A stretch of DNA of 23,171 bases from an uncultured Collinsella sp. (GCA_902478825.1 CABSMK010000007.1:1-23171), one strand, 5' to 3'; positions 15,376 through 23,134 are shown, counted from the stretch's first letter. Notes: generated from the letters alone by a model not told the origin. Program-made: numbers and translations.

Positions 15376-16917
15376 CTACTGTGCAGCACTGAGCGAGCGC
15401 TTGACGGCATCACGCCAACCAGCGAGATTGCTCTCACGGCGCTCGGCGGACATATGGGGAAGGAAGGTCTTAACGATCTGGGCGTTTTGCTCCAGCTCCT
15501 CCAGGTCCTCCCAATAGCCGACGGCAAGGCCCGCCAAGTACGCGGCACCGATCGCCGTGGTCTCCACCGTCTCGCACTGCAGCACGGGGATATCCAGCAG
15601 ATCGGCCTGGAATTGCATGATGAACTCGTTGCGCGAGGCACCGCCATCGACAGACAGGCGCTCAATCGAAAGCCCCACGTCCTGCTCCATGGCGCGCAGC
15701 ACGTCGTAGCTCTGATATGCCATGGATTCGCAGGCGGCACGTACGACAGTCGCACGGCTCGAGGCGCCGGTCAGACCGCACACGATACCGCGAGCATGCG
15801 GGTCCCACCAGGGAGCACCCAAACCCGCAAAGGCGGGAACGAAGTAGCAGCCCTCGTTGTCGCTAATCGAAGCGGCGAGTTGTGCCGACTCGCTCACGCT
15901 CGAGATGATGCCCATGTTGTTGCGAAGCCAGTTCATCGTTGAGCCGGCGGCAAAAATAGAGCCCTCGAGCGCATAGCTGACTTTGCCGTCCGCAGCGATA
16001 CCGATGGTGGAGACCAGGCCATTCTTGGATTCGACGATCTCGTCGCCGGTGTTCATGAGCATAAAGCAGCCCGTGCCATAGGTGTTTTTGGTCTGGCCGG
16101 GATGGAAGCAGCAGTGGCCGAACAGCGACGCCTGCTGATCGCCCGCCACGCCCATGATGGGTGGCATGTTGGTCATGATGTCGCTCGCGACGCGGCCGTA
16201 GTCGCCCGAGCTCCAACGAACCTCGGGCATCATGGAACGCGGGATGTCGAAAAGTGCCAGCAGATCGTCGTCCCAATCGAGCGCATGGATATTAAAGAGC
16301 GCGGTGCGGCTGGCATTGGTGTAGTCGGTGGCAAAGACCTGACCGCCGGTGAGGTTGTAGATGAGCCAGGTGTCGATGGTGCCGAACATGAGGTCGCCCG
16401 CCGCCGCGCTCTCACGCGCACCGTCGACGTTATCGAGAATCCACTGCACCTTGGAGGCCGAGAAATACGGGTCGAGCGTAAGCCCCGTGCGGGAGCGCAC
16501 CAGCTCTTCTGCGCCCTGCTCGACCAGCTCGTCGATCAGAGGGGCGGTGCGACGGCATTGCCACACGATGGCGTTATAGATGGGTTGGCCGCTTATGCGA
16601 TCCCACACCACCGTGGTCTCGCGCTGGTTGGAGATACCGATGGCGGCAATGCGGTCAGAATGGATGCCGCTCTTAAACTGAACCTCCATCATCACGCCGA
16701 TCTGGCTGGCAAGCACCTCCGTGGGATCCTGCTCCACCCAGCCGGGGCGCGGGAAGCTGGTTTTGACGCTACGACGCGCCTGGGCGACGATGCAGCCGTA
16801 CTCGTCGACGATGGTCGCGAGTACCGAGGTAGTGCCGCAGTCGAGCGCCATGATGTAGGAACCGCCAAAGCTAAACGGGGCGTCTTCCATACCCAGGCTA
16901 CCTAGATTCAACGACAT
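15376..16917 (-). CDS. glpK: Glycerol kinase
   Basis: Glycerol kinase (513 aa) makes sn-glycerol 3-phosphate from glycerol and ATP. FGGY-family motifs run in order: MALDCGTTS (phosphate loop near the N-terminus, res 23-31), PGWVEQDP, GISNQRETTVVWD, the glycerol-site FAGLGAPWWDPHARG, and LSVDGGASRNEF with the ADLL segment at the C-terminal nucleotide site. TYGTGCFMLMNTG matches GlpK. In the region where Gram-positive GlpK proteins can carry the HPr-phosphorylated histidine the sequence is SSGDYGRV, with no histidine seen, so PTS control by HPr is doubtful. ATG at 16917 has AAAGGTG about 7 nt upstream. It lies 13 nt after tsaC and is probably co-transcribed with it; there is no glpF or glpD beside it. 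Confidence 0.95.
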   Translation of the reverse strand: MSLNLGSLGMEDAPFSFGGSYIMALDCGTTSVLATIVDEYGCIVAQARRSVKTSFPRPGWVEQDPTEVLASQIGVMMEVQFKSGIHSDRIAAIGISNQRETTVVWDRISGQPIYNAIVWQCRRTAPLIDELVEQGAEELVRSRTGLTLDPYFSASKVQWILDNVDGARESAAAGDLMFGTIDTWLIYNLTGGQVFATDYTNASRTALFNIHALDWDDDLLALFDIPRSMMPEVRWSSGDYGRVASDIMTNMPPIMGVAGDQQASLFGHCCFHPGQTKNTYGTGCFMLMNTGDEIVESKNGLVSTIGIAADGKVSYALEGSIFAAGSTMNWLRNNMGIISSVSESAQLAASISDNEGCYFVPAFAGLGAPWWDPHARGIVCGLTGASSRATVVRAACESMAYQSYDVLRAMEQDVGLSIERLSVDGGASRNEFIMQFQADLLDIPVLQCETVETTAIGAAYLAGLAVGYWEDLEELEQNAQIVKTFLPHMSAERRESNLAGWRDAVKRSLSAAQ

Positions 16918-16930
16918 CGCTTACACCTTT

Positions 16931-17674
16931 CTATTGCATCGGGTCGGACAGGACCCGTTCGATCTCTGATGCGGGAAGCGCGCCTTGGCGCAGGATCTGG
17001 AGCTCGCCGTGCTGAAACGACACGATGGTTGAGGCATCGCGACACGGGGTCTCACCGGCGTCGACGGCCACATCGACCCCCTCCAGGATGCGCTCCTCCA
17101 CCGTGGCAAAACTTGCCGGCGCGGGCGCTCCATGCGTGTTGGCGCTGGTGCAGGCAAGAGGGCTGCCGCAGGCGCGGATGAGCGCTTGCACCACGGGCGA
17201 GGCCGAAGCGCGAAGTGCCACCGTGTCGTCGGCGGCGCGCATAAAGGTCGGCACGCAGGGGGCCGCCTTAACCACGATAGTCAGGGCACCCGGCCAGCAT
17301 CGTCGGGCGAGCATGCGGGCCTCATGAGGGATATCCACGCCATAGCGGTCGAGCGCCTCGGCATCATCGACCAGCCAGGCAACCGTTTGGGTGAGCTCGC
17401 GCTGCTTGAGGGTAAAGATACGACGATAGCCGGTACCGAGTGCGGGGACCGCGGCGCCGTTGACGGTGGCCTGCGGATCGCGCGGCCACGGCAGAGGTTC
17501 ACTTGTATCTTGTGGAACGGCATCCGAGAAGGCGTTGACTGCCACGGCGACACCGTAGACCGTCTCGGTTGGAATAAGCGCCAGGCCACCACGACCGAGT
17601 AGCTCGGCCGTGCGCTCGACTGCAAGCCGATGCGGCTCGCGCGCTCCCTCGTATACCCGATAGACCGTCTGCAT
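16931..17674 (-). CDS. tsaC: L-threonylcarbamoyladenylate synthase (TsaC/Sua5/YrdC)
   Basis: This 247-aa YrdC-domain protein is predicted to make threonylcarbamoyl-AMP from threonine, bicarbonate and ATP for the t6A37 modification of ANN-decoding tRNAs. IPTETVYGV (res 34-42), RRCWPGALTIVVK, VALRASASP and PLACTSANTHGAPAP are family motifs. The usual IFxxKxRP motif appears as IFTLKQRE (res 86-93), preceded by ~30 extra residues not found in a compact YrdC domain, so the N-terminal half is divergent. Length exceeds TsaC (~190) and lacks room for the full Sua5 C-terminal domain. ATG at 17674 has only a distant AAGGGG (~12 nt). It sits downstream of the toxin-antitoxin pair and 13 nt before glpK. 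Confidence 0.85.
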   Translation of the reverse strand: MQTVYRVYEGAREPHRLAVERTAELLGRGGLALIPTETVYGVAVAVNAFSDAVPQDTSEPLPWPRDPQATVNGAAVPALGTGYRRIFTLKQRELTQTVAWLVDDAEALDRYGVDIPHEARMLARRCWPGALTIVVKAAPCVPTFMRAADDTVALRASASPVVQALIRACGSPLACTSANTHGAPAPASFATVEERILEGVDVAVDAGETPCRDASTIVSFQHGELQILRQGALPASEIERVLSDPMQ

Positions 17675-17822
17675 GTGTATGCCAGCCCCTTACGCCCTGG
17701 TGCAAGTTTGTTTACTGTGGGGCATTCTCGCACGAAACATTCAACCTATTTGCCCAGAGCGCATGTTGGTTTGGTGAGCGGCTCTAGTAGTCGGTGAAAG
17801 TGAGGGGGTTAATTGAAGATTT

Positions 17823-18125
17823 TTAGCGCGCAAGCGTAACGGTACGATCGGGAAACTCGATGCTTGCAACCAGTTTTCCGCCGAGGCTCTCTGCGTACCT
17901 GCTCAGCGTGTCGAGCCTCATCGAACCCAACTCCCCACGCTCGAGCTCGGATACACGTTTTTGAGAAACGCCCATCGACTGGGCGACCGACGCCTGTGTT
18001 AGATCTTTTAACCTGCGAATCTGAGCAAGCTTATAGGCTTCGATACGATCGCGAGTCCTCTCCTGCTCGGCGGTAATGGAGTCGCGTGTTATCCCGCGAG
18101 ATTCCATATACTCATGCAGTTCCAT
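17823..18125 (-). CDS. HTH antitoxin (HigA-like)
   Basis: This 100-aa XRE-type helix-turn-helix protein is the likely antitoxin of the adjacent RelE/ParE-like toxin and its transcriptional repressor. The HTH is around res 42-64 (LTQASVAQSMGVSQKRVSELERG), followed by MRLDTLSRYAESLGGKL and a short C-terminal strand VASIEFPDRTVTL. The start codon overlaps the end of the toxin gene by 14 nt, with AAGGAGG about 10 nt upstream. The toxin-first order is typical of HigBA modules. The 148-bp gap to tsaC shows no clear terminator. Confidence 0.85.
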   Translation of the reverse strand: MELHEYMESRGITRDSITAEQERTRDRIEAYKLAQIRRLKDLTQASVAQSMGVSQKRVSELERGELGSMRLDTLSRYAESLGGKLVASIEFPDRTVTLAR

Positions 18126-18507
18126 CTCGATCGAGCCTCCTTACGTGGCGACGGTATATTTGCTCGGCCCTTGGAATGTTGATCGCATACCAACCGTTCC
18201 ATTTTGCCCTTGACGATCCCGCTCGCGACTTATCACCCGCCAATAGCAATACCGCCTGGCGCTTGGGGTCAAAGGCGAAGAGGATGCGAATCACCTGCCC
18301 ACCACACGACGTCACTCTCAGCTCCTTTAAATGATGAAGCTTCGAGCCCTTTACGCGGTCAACCAGCGGACGACCAAGGCTGGGACCTTCCTTCTCGAGC
18401 ACCAAAAGGTCTGCATAAATCTGCTTCAGCGTAGCTTCATCCTGCTCATCAAGCCAAAGTTCAATGTAATCAAGCACGATACGGTACCGATGCAGCTGAT
18501 TTGACAT
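18112..18507 (-). CDS. RelE/ParE-superfamily toxin (HigB-like)
   Basis: This 131-aa protein resembles the Gp49/HigB-like toxin family, usually ribosome-dependent mRNA interferases. GPSLGRPLVDRVKGSKLHHLKELR (about res 41-64), IRILFAFDPKRQAVLLLAGDKS (about res 73-94) and the C-terminal WYAINIPRAEQIYRRH are the recognisable blocks; the middle strand and the C-terminal helix motif match this toxin class. ATG at 18507 has AAGGAG 7 nt upstream. It is the first gene of the two-gene module. The pair sits between prmC and tsaC, genes that are close neighbours in many Gram-positives, suggesting insertion. Confidence 0.82.
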   Translation of the reverse strand: MSNQLHRYRIVLDYIELWLDEQDEATLKQIYADLLVLEKEGPSLGRPLVDRVKGSKLHHLKELRVTSCGGQVIRILFAFDPKRQAVLLLAGDKSRAGSSRAKWNGWYAINIPRAEQIYRRHVRRLDRDGTA

Positions 18508-18516
18508 ACCTTTCTC

Positions 18517-18549
18517 CTTCTATAGTAGAAGTTTTACGGTATATTGCAA
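18517..18549 (-). promoter_or_regulatory. Promoter and operator of the toxin-antitoxin module
   Basis: On the minus strand TTGCAA (18549-18544) and TACTAT (18527-18522) are separated by 16 nt. A palindrome CTTCTA-nnn-TAGAAG (18517-18531) covers the -10 hexamer, 10 nt before the toxin start. This fits a site where the HTH antitoxin represses its own operon; the binding is inferred. Confidence 0.6.
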
Positions 18550-18582
18550 GGACAAACTTGCGCAAATGTCTATTTATTCAGC

Positions 18583-19833
18583 TTAAATACGCTGTTTGGG
18601 CTCGGTGACGATGGCTCGAACGATGCGGGGACGATCGGTGAGGTCGTGGACGATACGCACGTCCGAAAGGCCTGCCTGGCGACAGAGCTCGGCCGCGGCA
18701 TCGAGGGCGCCCTCGTAGAGCTCGCAGGCAAACAGGCCGCCGGCGCGCAGCATGTAAGGCGCCGCATTGAGCAGGCGGCGGAAGATGTCCAGGCCGTCGG
18801 CACCGCCCTCGAGCGCCAAGTCGGGCTCAAAGTCCTTGACCTCGTGCGGCAGCGAGCGCATGACGCCGGTCGGGATGTAGGGCGGGTTGGAAACGAGCAC
18901 GTCGAAGGTGCCCCACTCTTCGCGGGGAATGGAGCTCACCAGGTTGGTGAGACTAAAGGCAACCTCATCTGCCGTGAGGCCGAGCGCGTCGCGGTTTTTG
19001 GTGGCCAGATCGATGGCGCGCGGCTCGATATCGGTGGCGGTGCAGGTAACGTGGCCGCGGCGCTCCCAGGCAAGGGAGAGCGAGATGCAACCCGTGCCGC
19101 AGCCGACCTCGAGAACGCGGGCGATACGGGGCTCGGCTGGGGCAGGCGCAGCGGCATCCTGAGCCGAAGCCGTCTCCTGGCCGGCACCCTCGATGGCGAT
19201 GCCGTATTCGTCGAGCTCGGGCTCGGCGGCTTCCGCGGCTTCGGCTTCTGCTGCCTGCGCGGCGGCTTCCTCGGCCTCGCGGTCGGCCAGCTCCTCGGCA
19301 TAGGCGCGGCTGCCCAATACGTCGCCGCCTAGCGCCGCCTCATCGGCAGCCGTCAGGTTAGCGGCACGGCGCTCGGCGGCCGCGCGTTCGTCTGCCAGCG
19401 CGGCCTCGGCCTTGCGTGCCTCCTCGACCTCATCGTTCCAAGGCAGCTCCACGCGCTGACGGGCAGCAGCCTCGGGGCTCAGCACCTCGGCATCCAGATA
19501 ATTGAGGACTTCCTCGACGAGCATCTCGGTCTCGGGGCGCGGAATGAGCACGCCGGGGGCGCACGCGACGTCGATCATGCGAAACTGCGTGCTGCCGGTG
19601 ATGTACTGCAGCGGTTCACCTTTAGCGCGACGAACAACGGCCGCGTGCATGGTCTCGAGCTGAGCCGCGTTAAGCGTCTCGTCCATGCGCATATATAAGT
19701 CGATGCGTGCCAAACCCGTGGCAGCGCAGAGCAGCCACTCGGCAGAAAGACGGGGGTGCTCCTCGCCGCGCTCGGCCAGGTACTCCTTGGTCCACTCGAG
19801 ACAACGCTTGATGGTCCAAATCTCGTTTGCCAT
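18583..19833 (-). CDS. prmC: Release-factor glutamine methyltransferase PrmC with large insertion
   Basis: PrmC methylates the glutamine of the GGQ motif of release factors RF1 and RF2 using AdoMet. The N-terminal helical domain (about res 5-100, ending GVLIPRPETE), AdoMet motif I VLEVGCGTGCISLSL (res 240-254), the acidic TATDIEPRAI strand (res 265-274) and the catalytic NPPY (res 316-319) are present. At 416 aa it is far longer than the usual ~280. Residues ~115-235 are an Ala/Glu-rich low-complexity insertion between the two domains, in frame and without stop codons. ATG at 19833 has GGGGAGG about 5 nt upstream; the frame extends 25 codons further but without motif support. It lies 590 bp from prfA, its substrate gene. 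Confidence 0.92.
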   Translation of the reverse strand: MANEIWTIKRCLEWTKEYLAERGEEHPRLSAEWLLCAATGLARIDLYMRMDETLNAAQLETMHAAVVRRAKGEPLQYITGSTQFRMIDVACAPGVLIPRPETEMLVEEVLNYLDAEVLSPEAAARQRVELPWNDEVEEARKAEAALADERAAAERRAANLTAADEAALGGDVLGSRAYAEELADREAEEAAAQAAEAEAAEAAEPELDEYGIAIEGAGQETASAQDAAAPAPAEPRIARVLEVGCGTGCISLSLAWERRGHVTCTATDIEPRAIDLATKNRDALGLTADEVAFSLTNLVSSIPREEWGTFDVLVSNPPYIPTGVMRSLPHEVKDFEPDLALEGGADGLDIFRRLLNAAPYMLRAGGLFACELYEGALDAAAELCRQAGLSDVRIVHDLTDRPRIVRAIVTEPKQRI

Positions 19834-20254
19834 GGGGCCCTCCCCTCTTAAGCGCCGGACGGCGCGCGAATGTCGGAGCAGATTGTAAGCGAGGCTAGCA
19901 CTTGGCAAGGGGCGATTGAAGGCGATTATCGAGAATCAGCCCAGAATTTTGCACCGGGCTCGCTCAAAGTGTTCATTCGCCGACGTCCAGATTTGCATTC
20001 GTCAAGCTTTTGGCAAGGTTGCCCAAAAACTGACCAATATCTAACCAAGAACTTGCCACATCGCTTGACGCGCGACGCATCAAAAATCGCCCCGCGACTT
20101 CTTGAACGATATTTTGAGCAATATTTTCGATAGCGGACTTATGCCGTCAATTGCCTTAAGCAGGTAAGCAGCTCAAATGACATCACAGCCGACTGAATAA
20201 AATATCAAGGCGATGTCACCAATGACTCCCTACGGATCATTTGACAACCAAGGA
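19834..20254. other. Intergenic region between prmC and structured repeat
   Basis: No supported gene lies here. On the minus strand TTGCCA (19908-19903) and TACAAT (19887-19882) form a weak promoter candidate for prmC, 49 nt before its start, but the 15-nt spacing is short. An imperfect palindrome TTTTGGCAA-gg-TTGCCCAAAA lies at 20008-20028. TCAAATGA (20173-20180) pairs with TCATTTGA (20237-20244), and GACATC (20179-20184) with GATGTC (20212-20217). An open frame of 87 codons on the plus strand (19870-20133) has no ribosome site and no recognisable sequence. Confidence 0.5.
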
Positions 20255-20423
20255 AACGCCGATGTTTTGGCAATGTCAGCGAGCGACGTCCAGAGCGAAC
20301 AAGTTGGCATGAAAAAGGCAGGGCATAGACCTTCTGGTCATGCCTTGCCTTTTGAATGACAAATTGTCGCTCTGGGCGGCGCGCAGCGTCGAGCAGTTAC
20401 GGCGTTTGGTAAAACGCCGTAAC
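20255..20423 (+). ncRNA. Candidate structured RNA element, copy B
   Basis: This is the second copy of the element at 4651-4818, of almost equal length (169 nt). Both ends and the central GACCTTCTGGTC match copy A, and the right-end 12-bp hairpin with GGTA loop (20396-20423) is identical. The middle differs but folds alike: CCAGAGCGA (20290-20298) with TCGCTCTGG (20367-20375), extended outward by GCGACGT/GCGGCGC with one G-T pair and one A-G mismatch; CAA/TTG after a bulged A; and a terminal hairpin AAAAGGCA-g-GGCAT-a-GACC-ttct-GGTC-ATGCC-t-TGCCTTTT (20313-20353). It abuts the prfA stop codon with no gap. Strand and function are inference. Confidence 0.5.
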
Positions 20424-21491
20424 TTAAACAGCCTGCGCCAGCTTCTCGGCGCGCTCTGCGGCGGCGAGCGCCTCGATGACGGTGCCGAGCTGATCGCCCA
20501 GAAGGACGCCGTTATAGGTGGAGTTGAAACCGATGCGGTGATCGGTCACGCGGTCCTGCGGCTGGTTGTAGGTACGGATCTTCTCGGAACGGTTACCGTG
20601 GCCGATCTGGCTCTGGCGCTCGGCACCGAGCTCTGCCTGCTGCTTCTCGAGTTCCATCTCGTACAGACGGGCGCGCAGCATCTGCATGCAGACCTCGCGG
20701 TTCTGGATCTGGGAACGCTGCTCCTGCGACTGCACCACGGTGTTGGTGGGCAGGTGGGTGATGCGCACGGCGGAGTAGGTGGTGTTAACGCACTGACCGC
20801 CAGGGCCGGAGGCGCAGTAGGTGTCGATGCGCAGGTCAGACTGGTTGATCTGGACGTCGATTTCCTCGGCCTCGGGAAGCACGGCGACGGTAGCCGTGGA
20901 GGTCTGAATGCGGCCCTGGGACTCGGTCTTGGGGACGCGCTGGACACGGTGCACGCCGGACTCGTACTTCATAACGGAGTAGACGCGGTCGCCCTCGACC
21001 TTGAACTCAATGGACTTAAAGCCGCCGGCCTCGCTGGGGCTGGAATCGAGCACGGTAGTCTTCCAGCCGCGCGACTCGCAAAAGCGCTGATACATCTTGT
21101 AGAGGTCGCCGGCAAAGATGGCGGCCTCGTCACCACCGGCGGCGGAGCGAATCTCGACGATGGTGTTCTTGTCGTCGTTGGGGTCGCTCGGGATGAGCAT
21201 GTACTTGATGTCTTCCTCGAGCTGGGGGAGCTTGGCCTCGTTTTCGGAGATGTCCATCTGGAGCATCTCCTTCTCATCGGCATCGGTGGTATCGTGCAGC
21301 ATTTCCTTGGCAGCCTCGATGTCATCGAGCGCGCCGATGTACTCGCGCGAGGCGGCGATGAGGTCGGACTGGTGCGCGTATTCCTTGTTGAGACGCGTGA
21401 ACTCCTTGATATCGGAGGCGACGGCCGGGTCGGAAAGCTTCTTCTCGAGCTCCTCGTAGGCCTTGATGATCTTTTCGAGCTTGTCGCGCAT
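20424..21491 (-). CDS. prfA: Peptide chain release factor 1
   Basis: RF1 (355 aa) reads UAA and UAG and triggers peptide release. The anticodon-like PxT motif is PKT at res 187-189 in RVPKTESQGRIQTS, and the catalytic GGQ is at res 231-233 in SGPGGQCVNTT. The N-terminal coiled coil (res 1-100) and AAGGDEAAIFAGDL (res 117-130) are normal. The start at 21491 has AAGGAG about 8 nt upstream and gives the standard MRDKLEKI-type N-terminus. The frame is open for another 108 codons upstream, but that stretch crosses a palindromic repeat and is not coding. Its GGQ is the substrate of PrmC, encoded downstream after an unusual 590-bp gap. Confidence 0.97.
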   Translation of the reverse strand: MRDKLEKIIKAYEELEKKLSDPAVASDIKEFTRLNKEYAHQSDLIAASREYIGALDDIEAAKEMLHDTTDADEKEMLQMDISENEAKLPQLEEDIKYMLIPSDPNDDKNTIVEIRSAAGGDEAAIFAGDLYKMYQRFCESRGWKTTVLDSSPSEAGGFKSIEFKVEGDRVYSVMKYESGVHRVQRVPKTESQGRIQTSTATVAVLPEAEEIDVQINQSDLRIDTYCASGPGGQCVNTTYSAVRITHLPTNTVVQSQEQRSQIQNREVCMQMLRARLYEMELEKQQAELGAERQSQIGHGNRSEKIRTYNQPQDRVTDHRIGFNSTYNGVLLGDQLGTVIEALAAAERAEKLAQAV

Positions 21492-21571
21492 GACGGACTC
21501 CTTTATATGCATGAAGGTGAAAATCGGCAGAATTGATGGGGCGCGGGGCGCCGCTGCGGGGGTAAGCCTGG

Positions 21572-21604
21572 CTAGAACATGTCGATCTTCAGATACATGC
21601 GCAT
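21572..21604 (-). other. Possible short leader ORF upstream of prfA
   Basis: A minus-strand mini-ORF encodes MRMYLKIDMF followed by TAG, or MYLKIDMF from the second ATG at 21598, which has AAGGG 6 nt upstream. It lies 80 nt before prfA, in the 227-bp gap between the M20 peptidase gene and prfA. No attenuator follows clearly. It is reported because the ribosome site is good; it may be chance. Confidence 0.2.
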
Positions 21605-21684
21605 CCCTTCGCGTATGGGGTACATAGTTGCGTCTAACCCACATATGATAGCGTGCGCAGACAGACCTGCATATAACCCGCACG

Positions 21685-21719
21685 GAATCTGACAAAGGGA
21701 CAGTCCCTTTGTCAGATTC
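21685..21719. repeat. Perfect 17-bp inverted repeat after the M20 peptidase gene
   Basis: GAATCTGACAAAGGGAC and GTCCCTTTGTCAGATTC form perfect 17-bp arms around a single A. The right-hand end overlaps the peptidase stop codon. On the minus strand no T-run follows, so it could block transcription or protect mRNA ends but is not a classical terminator. The core AAAGGGAC resembles the repeat at 4591-4638. Confidence 0.75.
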
Positions 21720-23134
21720 TAGAGCGTGTGGAGCAGGGCGATGAGGAAGCGCACGCCCTGGAGGTAGGCGCGGCGGGTGATGCGCTCGTTGGTGCCGTGG
21801 ACGCCGCGGTCGCACTCGTCATCGTCTACCACAAAGGCCGAGAAGCGAATGCACTCGGAGCAAATGCGCTGGTAGTTGGCAGCGTCGGTCGCGCCGATCA
21901 CGGTCGAGGGCACAATTGCCACTGGCTCGAATGATCCGTTTTCCTCCGTCCCCTTTGGATCACGGAAATAGCAGGCGGCGATGGAGCGAACCACCTCGAG
22001 ACCGGGACCACCGATGCGCGGGGACGGCGAGGGTTCGGAGCTGCCGGGACCCAGCTCCACTTCGACACGACCGGCAAGGTCCGCCCCGGCAACCGCATCA
22101 CGGCAGCGCGCCACAACGTCGGCCACGCTCGTGCCCTCGAGCATGCGGAAGTTGATATTAGCCCACATATCCTGCGGCATTACGTTGGCGCCGGTACTGC
22201 CGCCCTCGATCTGCGTGGGCGCGCAGGTGGTCGTCACGAGCGGGTAGAGCTTCTTGCTGGCGAGGCACTCGCGCACGATGGTGTCCTTGTTGGAGGCAAT
22301 CTCGTCGGCCGTGTAGAGCCCCAACTCGACAAGCTGGGCGGCAAGCAAGTCGGTCACGCGCGTCGGCCACTCGATATCGCAGATTGCGGTGATGGCACGG
22401 CTGAGCACCTCGAGTGAAGTGCCCCCGTAGGGGTTGGAGGAATGCCCGCCCTCGCTACGCGTCCTCAACACGATATCGGCGTAGCCCTTCTCCGCGAGAT
22501 CGGCATGCATAAGCCAGCCCTCGCCCGCGCCGTACTCGGCAGCCGGAACGATGCGGTAGTCGCCCTCGTCGATCAGGTACTCAAGCTCAATGCCGCGCTC
22601 TTCGAGCACGCGGCCGATGGCACCCGCACCGAACTGCGTGGTTTCCTCGTCCTGGCCAAAAGCCAGCAGCAGGGTGCGCTCGTGCTCCCAGCCGTGTGCG
22701 AGCGCATACTCAACCGCCTCGAGAATGCCTGCGACCTGGTCTTTCATATCGATGGCGCCGCGACCCCAAATGTAGGTGTCGTCCACATGTCCGCTAAAGG
22801 GGACATGCGTCCAGTCAGCCTCGGTGCCGGGTACCACGGGAACCACGTCCATGTGGCCCATGAGCATGACGGGTTTGAGGGCAGGGTCGGAACCGCTAAG
22901 CGTCACCAATAGCGAATGGTCGATAAGCTCGACCTTACCCGCCGTAAATACGTGCGGCCAAGCCTGCTGCATATACGCGCGCAGGTCGTCGAACGGCTGC
23001 CAGTTCACCGCCTCGGCATCCATACTCGAGATGGTCGGAAACGACAGCACGCGGCCCAGGCGCTCGCACGCACCAGCCTCGTCCAGATCGGCAAAATCAT
23101 CCTCATGCGCAAAAAAGCGCCAAACCTCGGCCAT
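21719..23134 (-). CDS. M20 family metallopeptidase (CPS1/PM20D1-like)
   Basis: This 471-aa protein is a dizinc M20 peptidase or amidohydrolase, probably cytoplasmic because no signal peptide is seen. Zinc and catalytic motifs are MGHMDVVPV (H94, D96), WGRGAIDMKDQ (D129), FGQDEE (E163/E164), a histidine-containing EGGHSSNP dimerisation segment and the C-terminal GVHGTNERI. The motif forms resemble yeast carboxypeptidase S and PM20D1 rather than PepT or PepV. The exact substrate (dipeptides, N-acyl amino acids) cannot be told from sequence. ATG at 23134 has AAAGGA about 6 nt upstream. It is the first minus-strand gene of the cluster; a perfect inverted repeat ends it, and prfA follows after 227 bp. 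Confidence 0.88.
   Translation of the reverse strand: MAEVWRFFAHEDDFADLDEAGACERLGRVLSFPTISSMDAEAVNWQPFDDLRAYMQQAWPHVFTAGKVELIDHSLLVTLSGSDPALKPVMLMGHMDVVPVVPGTEADWTHVPFSGHVDDTYIWGRGAIDMKDQVAGILEAVEYALAHGWEHERTLLLAFGQDEETTQFGAGAIGRVLEERGIELEYLIDEGDYRIVPAAEYGAGEGWLMHADLAEKGYADIVLRTRSEGGHSSNPYGGTSLEVLSRAITAICDIEWPTRVTDLLAAQLVELGLYTADEIASNKDTIVRECLASKKLYPLVTTTCAPTQIEGGSTGANVMPQDMWANINFRMLEGTSVADVVARCRDAVAGADLAGRVEVELGPGSSEPSPSPRIGGPGLEVVRSIAACYFRDPKGTEENGSFEPVAIVPSTVIGATDAANYQRICSECIRFSAFVVDDDECDRGVHGTNERITRRAYLQGVRFLIALLHTL

Noticed and set aside
19870..20133. 87-codon plus-strand frame in the prmC-prfA spacer
   Set aside because: No ribosome site, no recognisable motif, and it overlaps the candidate prmC promoter.
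21492..21815. 108-codon N-terminal extension of the prfA frame
   Set aside because: It crosses the perfect palindrome and the end of the peptidase gene, is Arg/Pro/His-rich without family similarity, and a proper ribosome site precedes the internal ATG at 21491.
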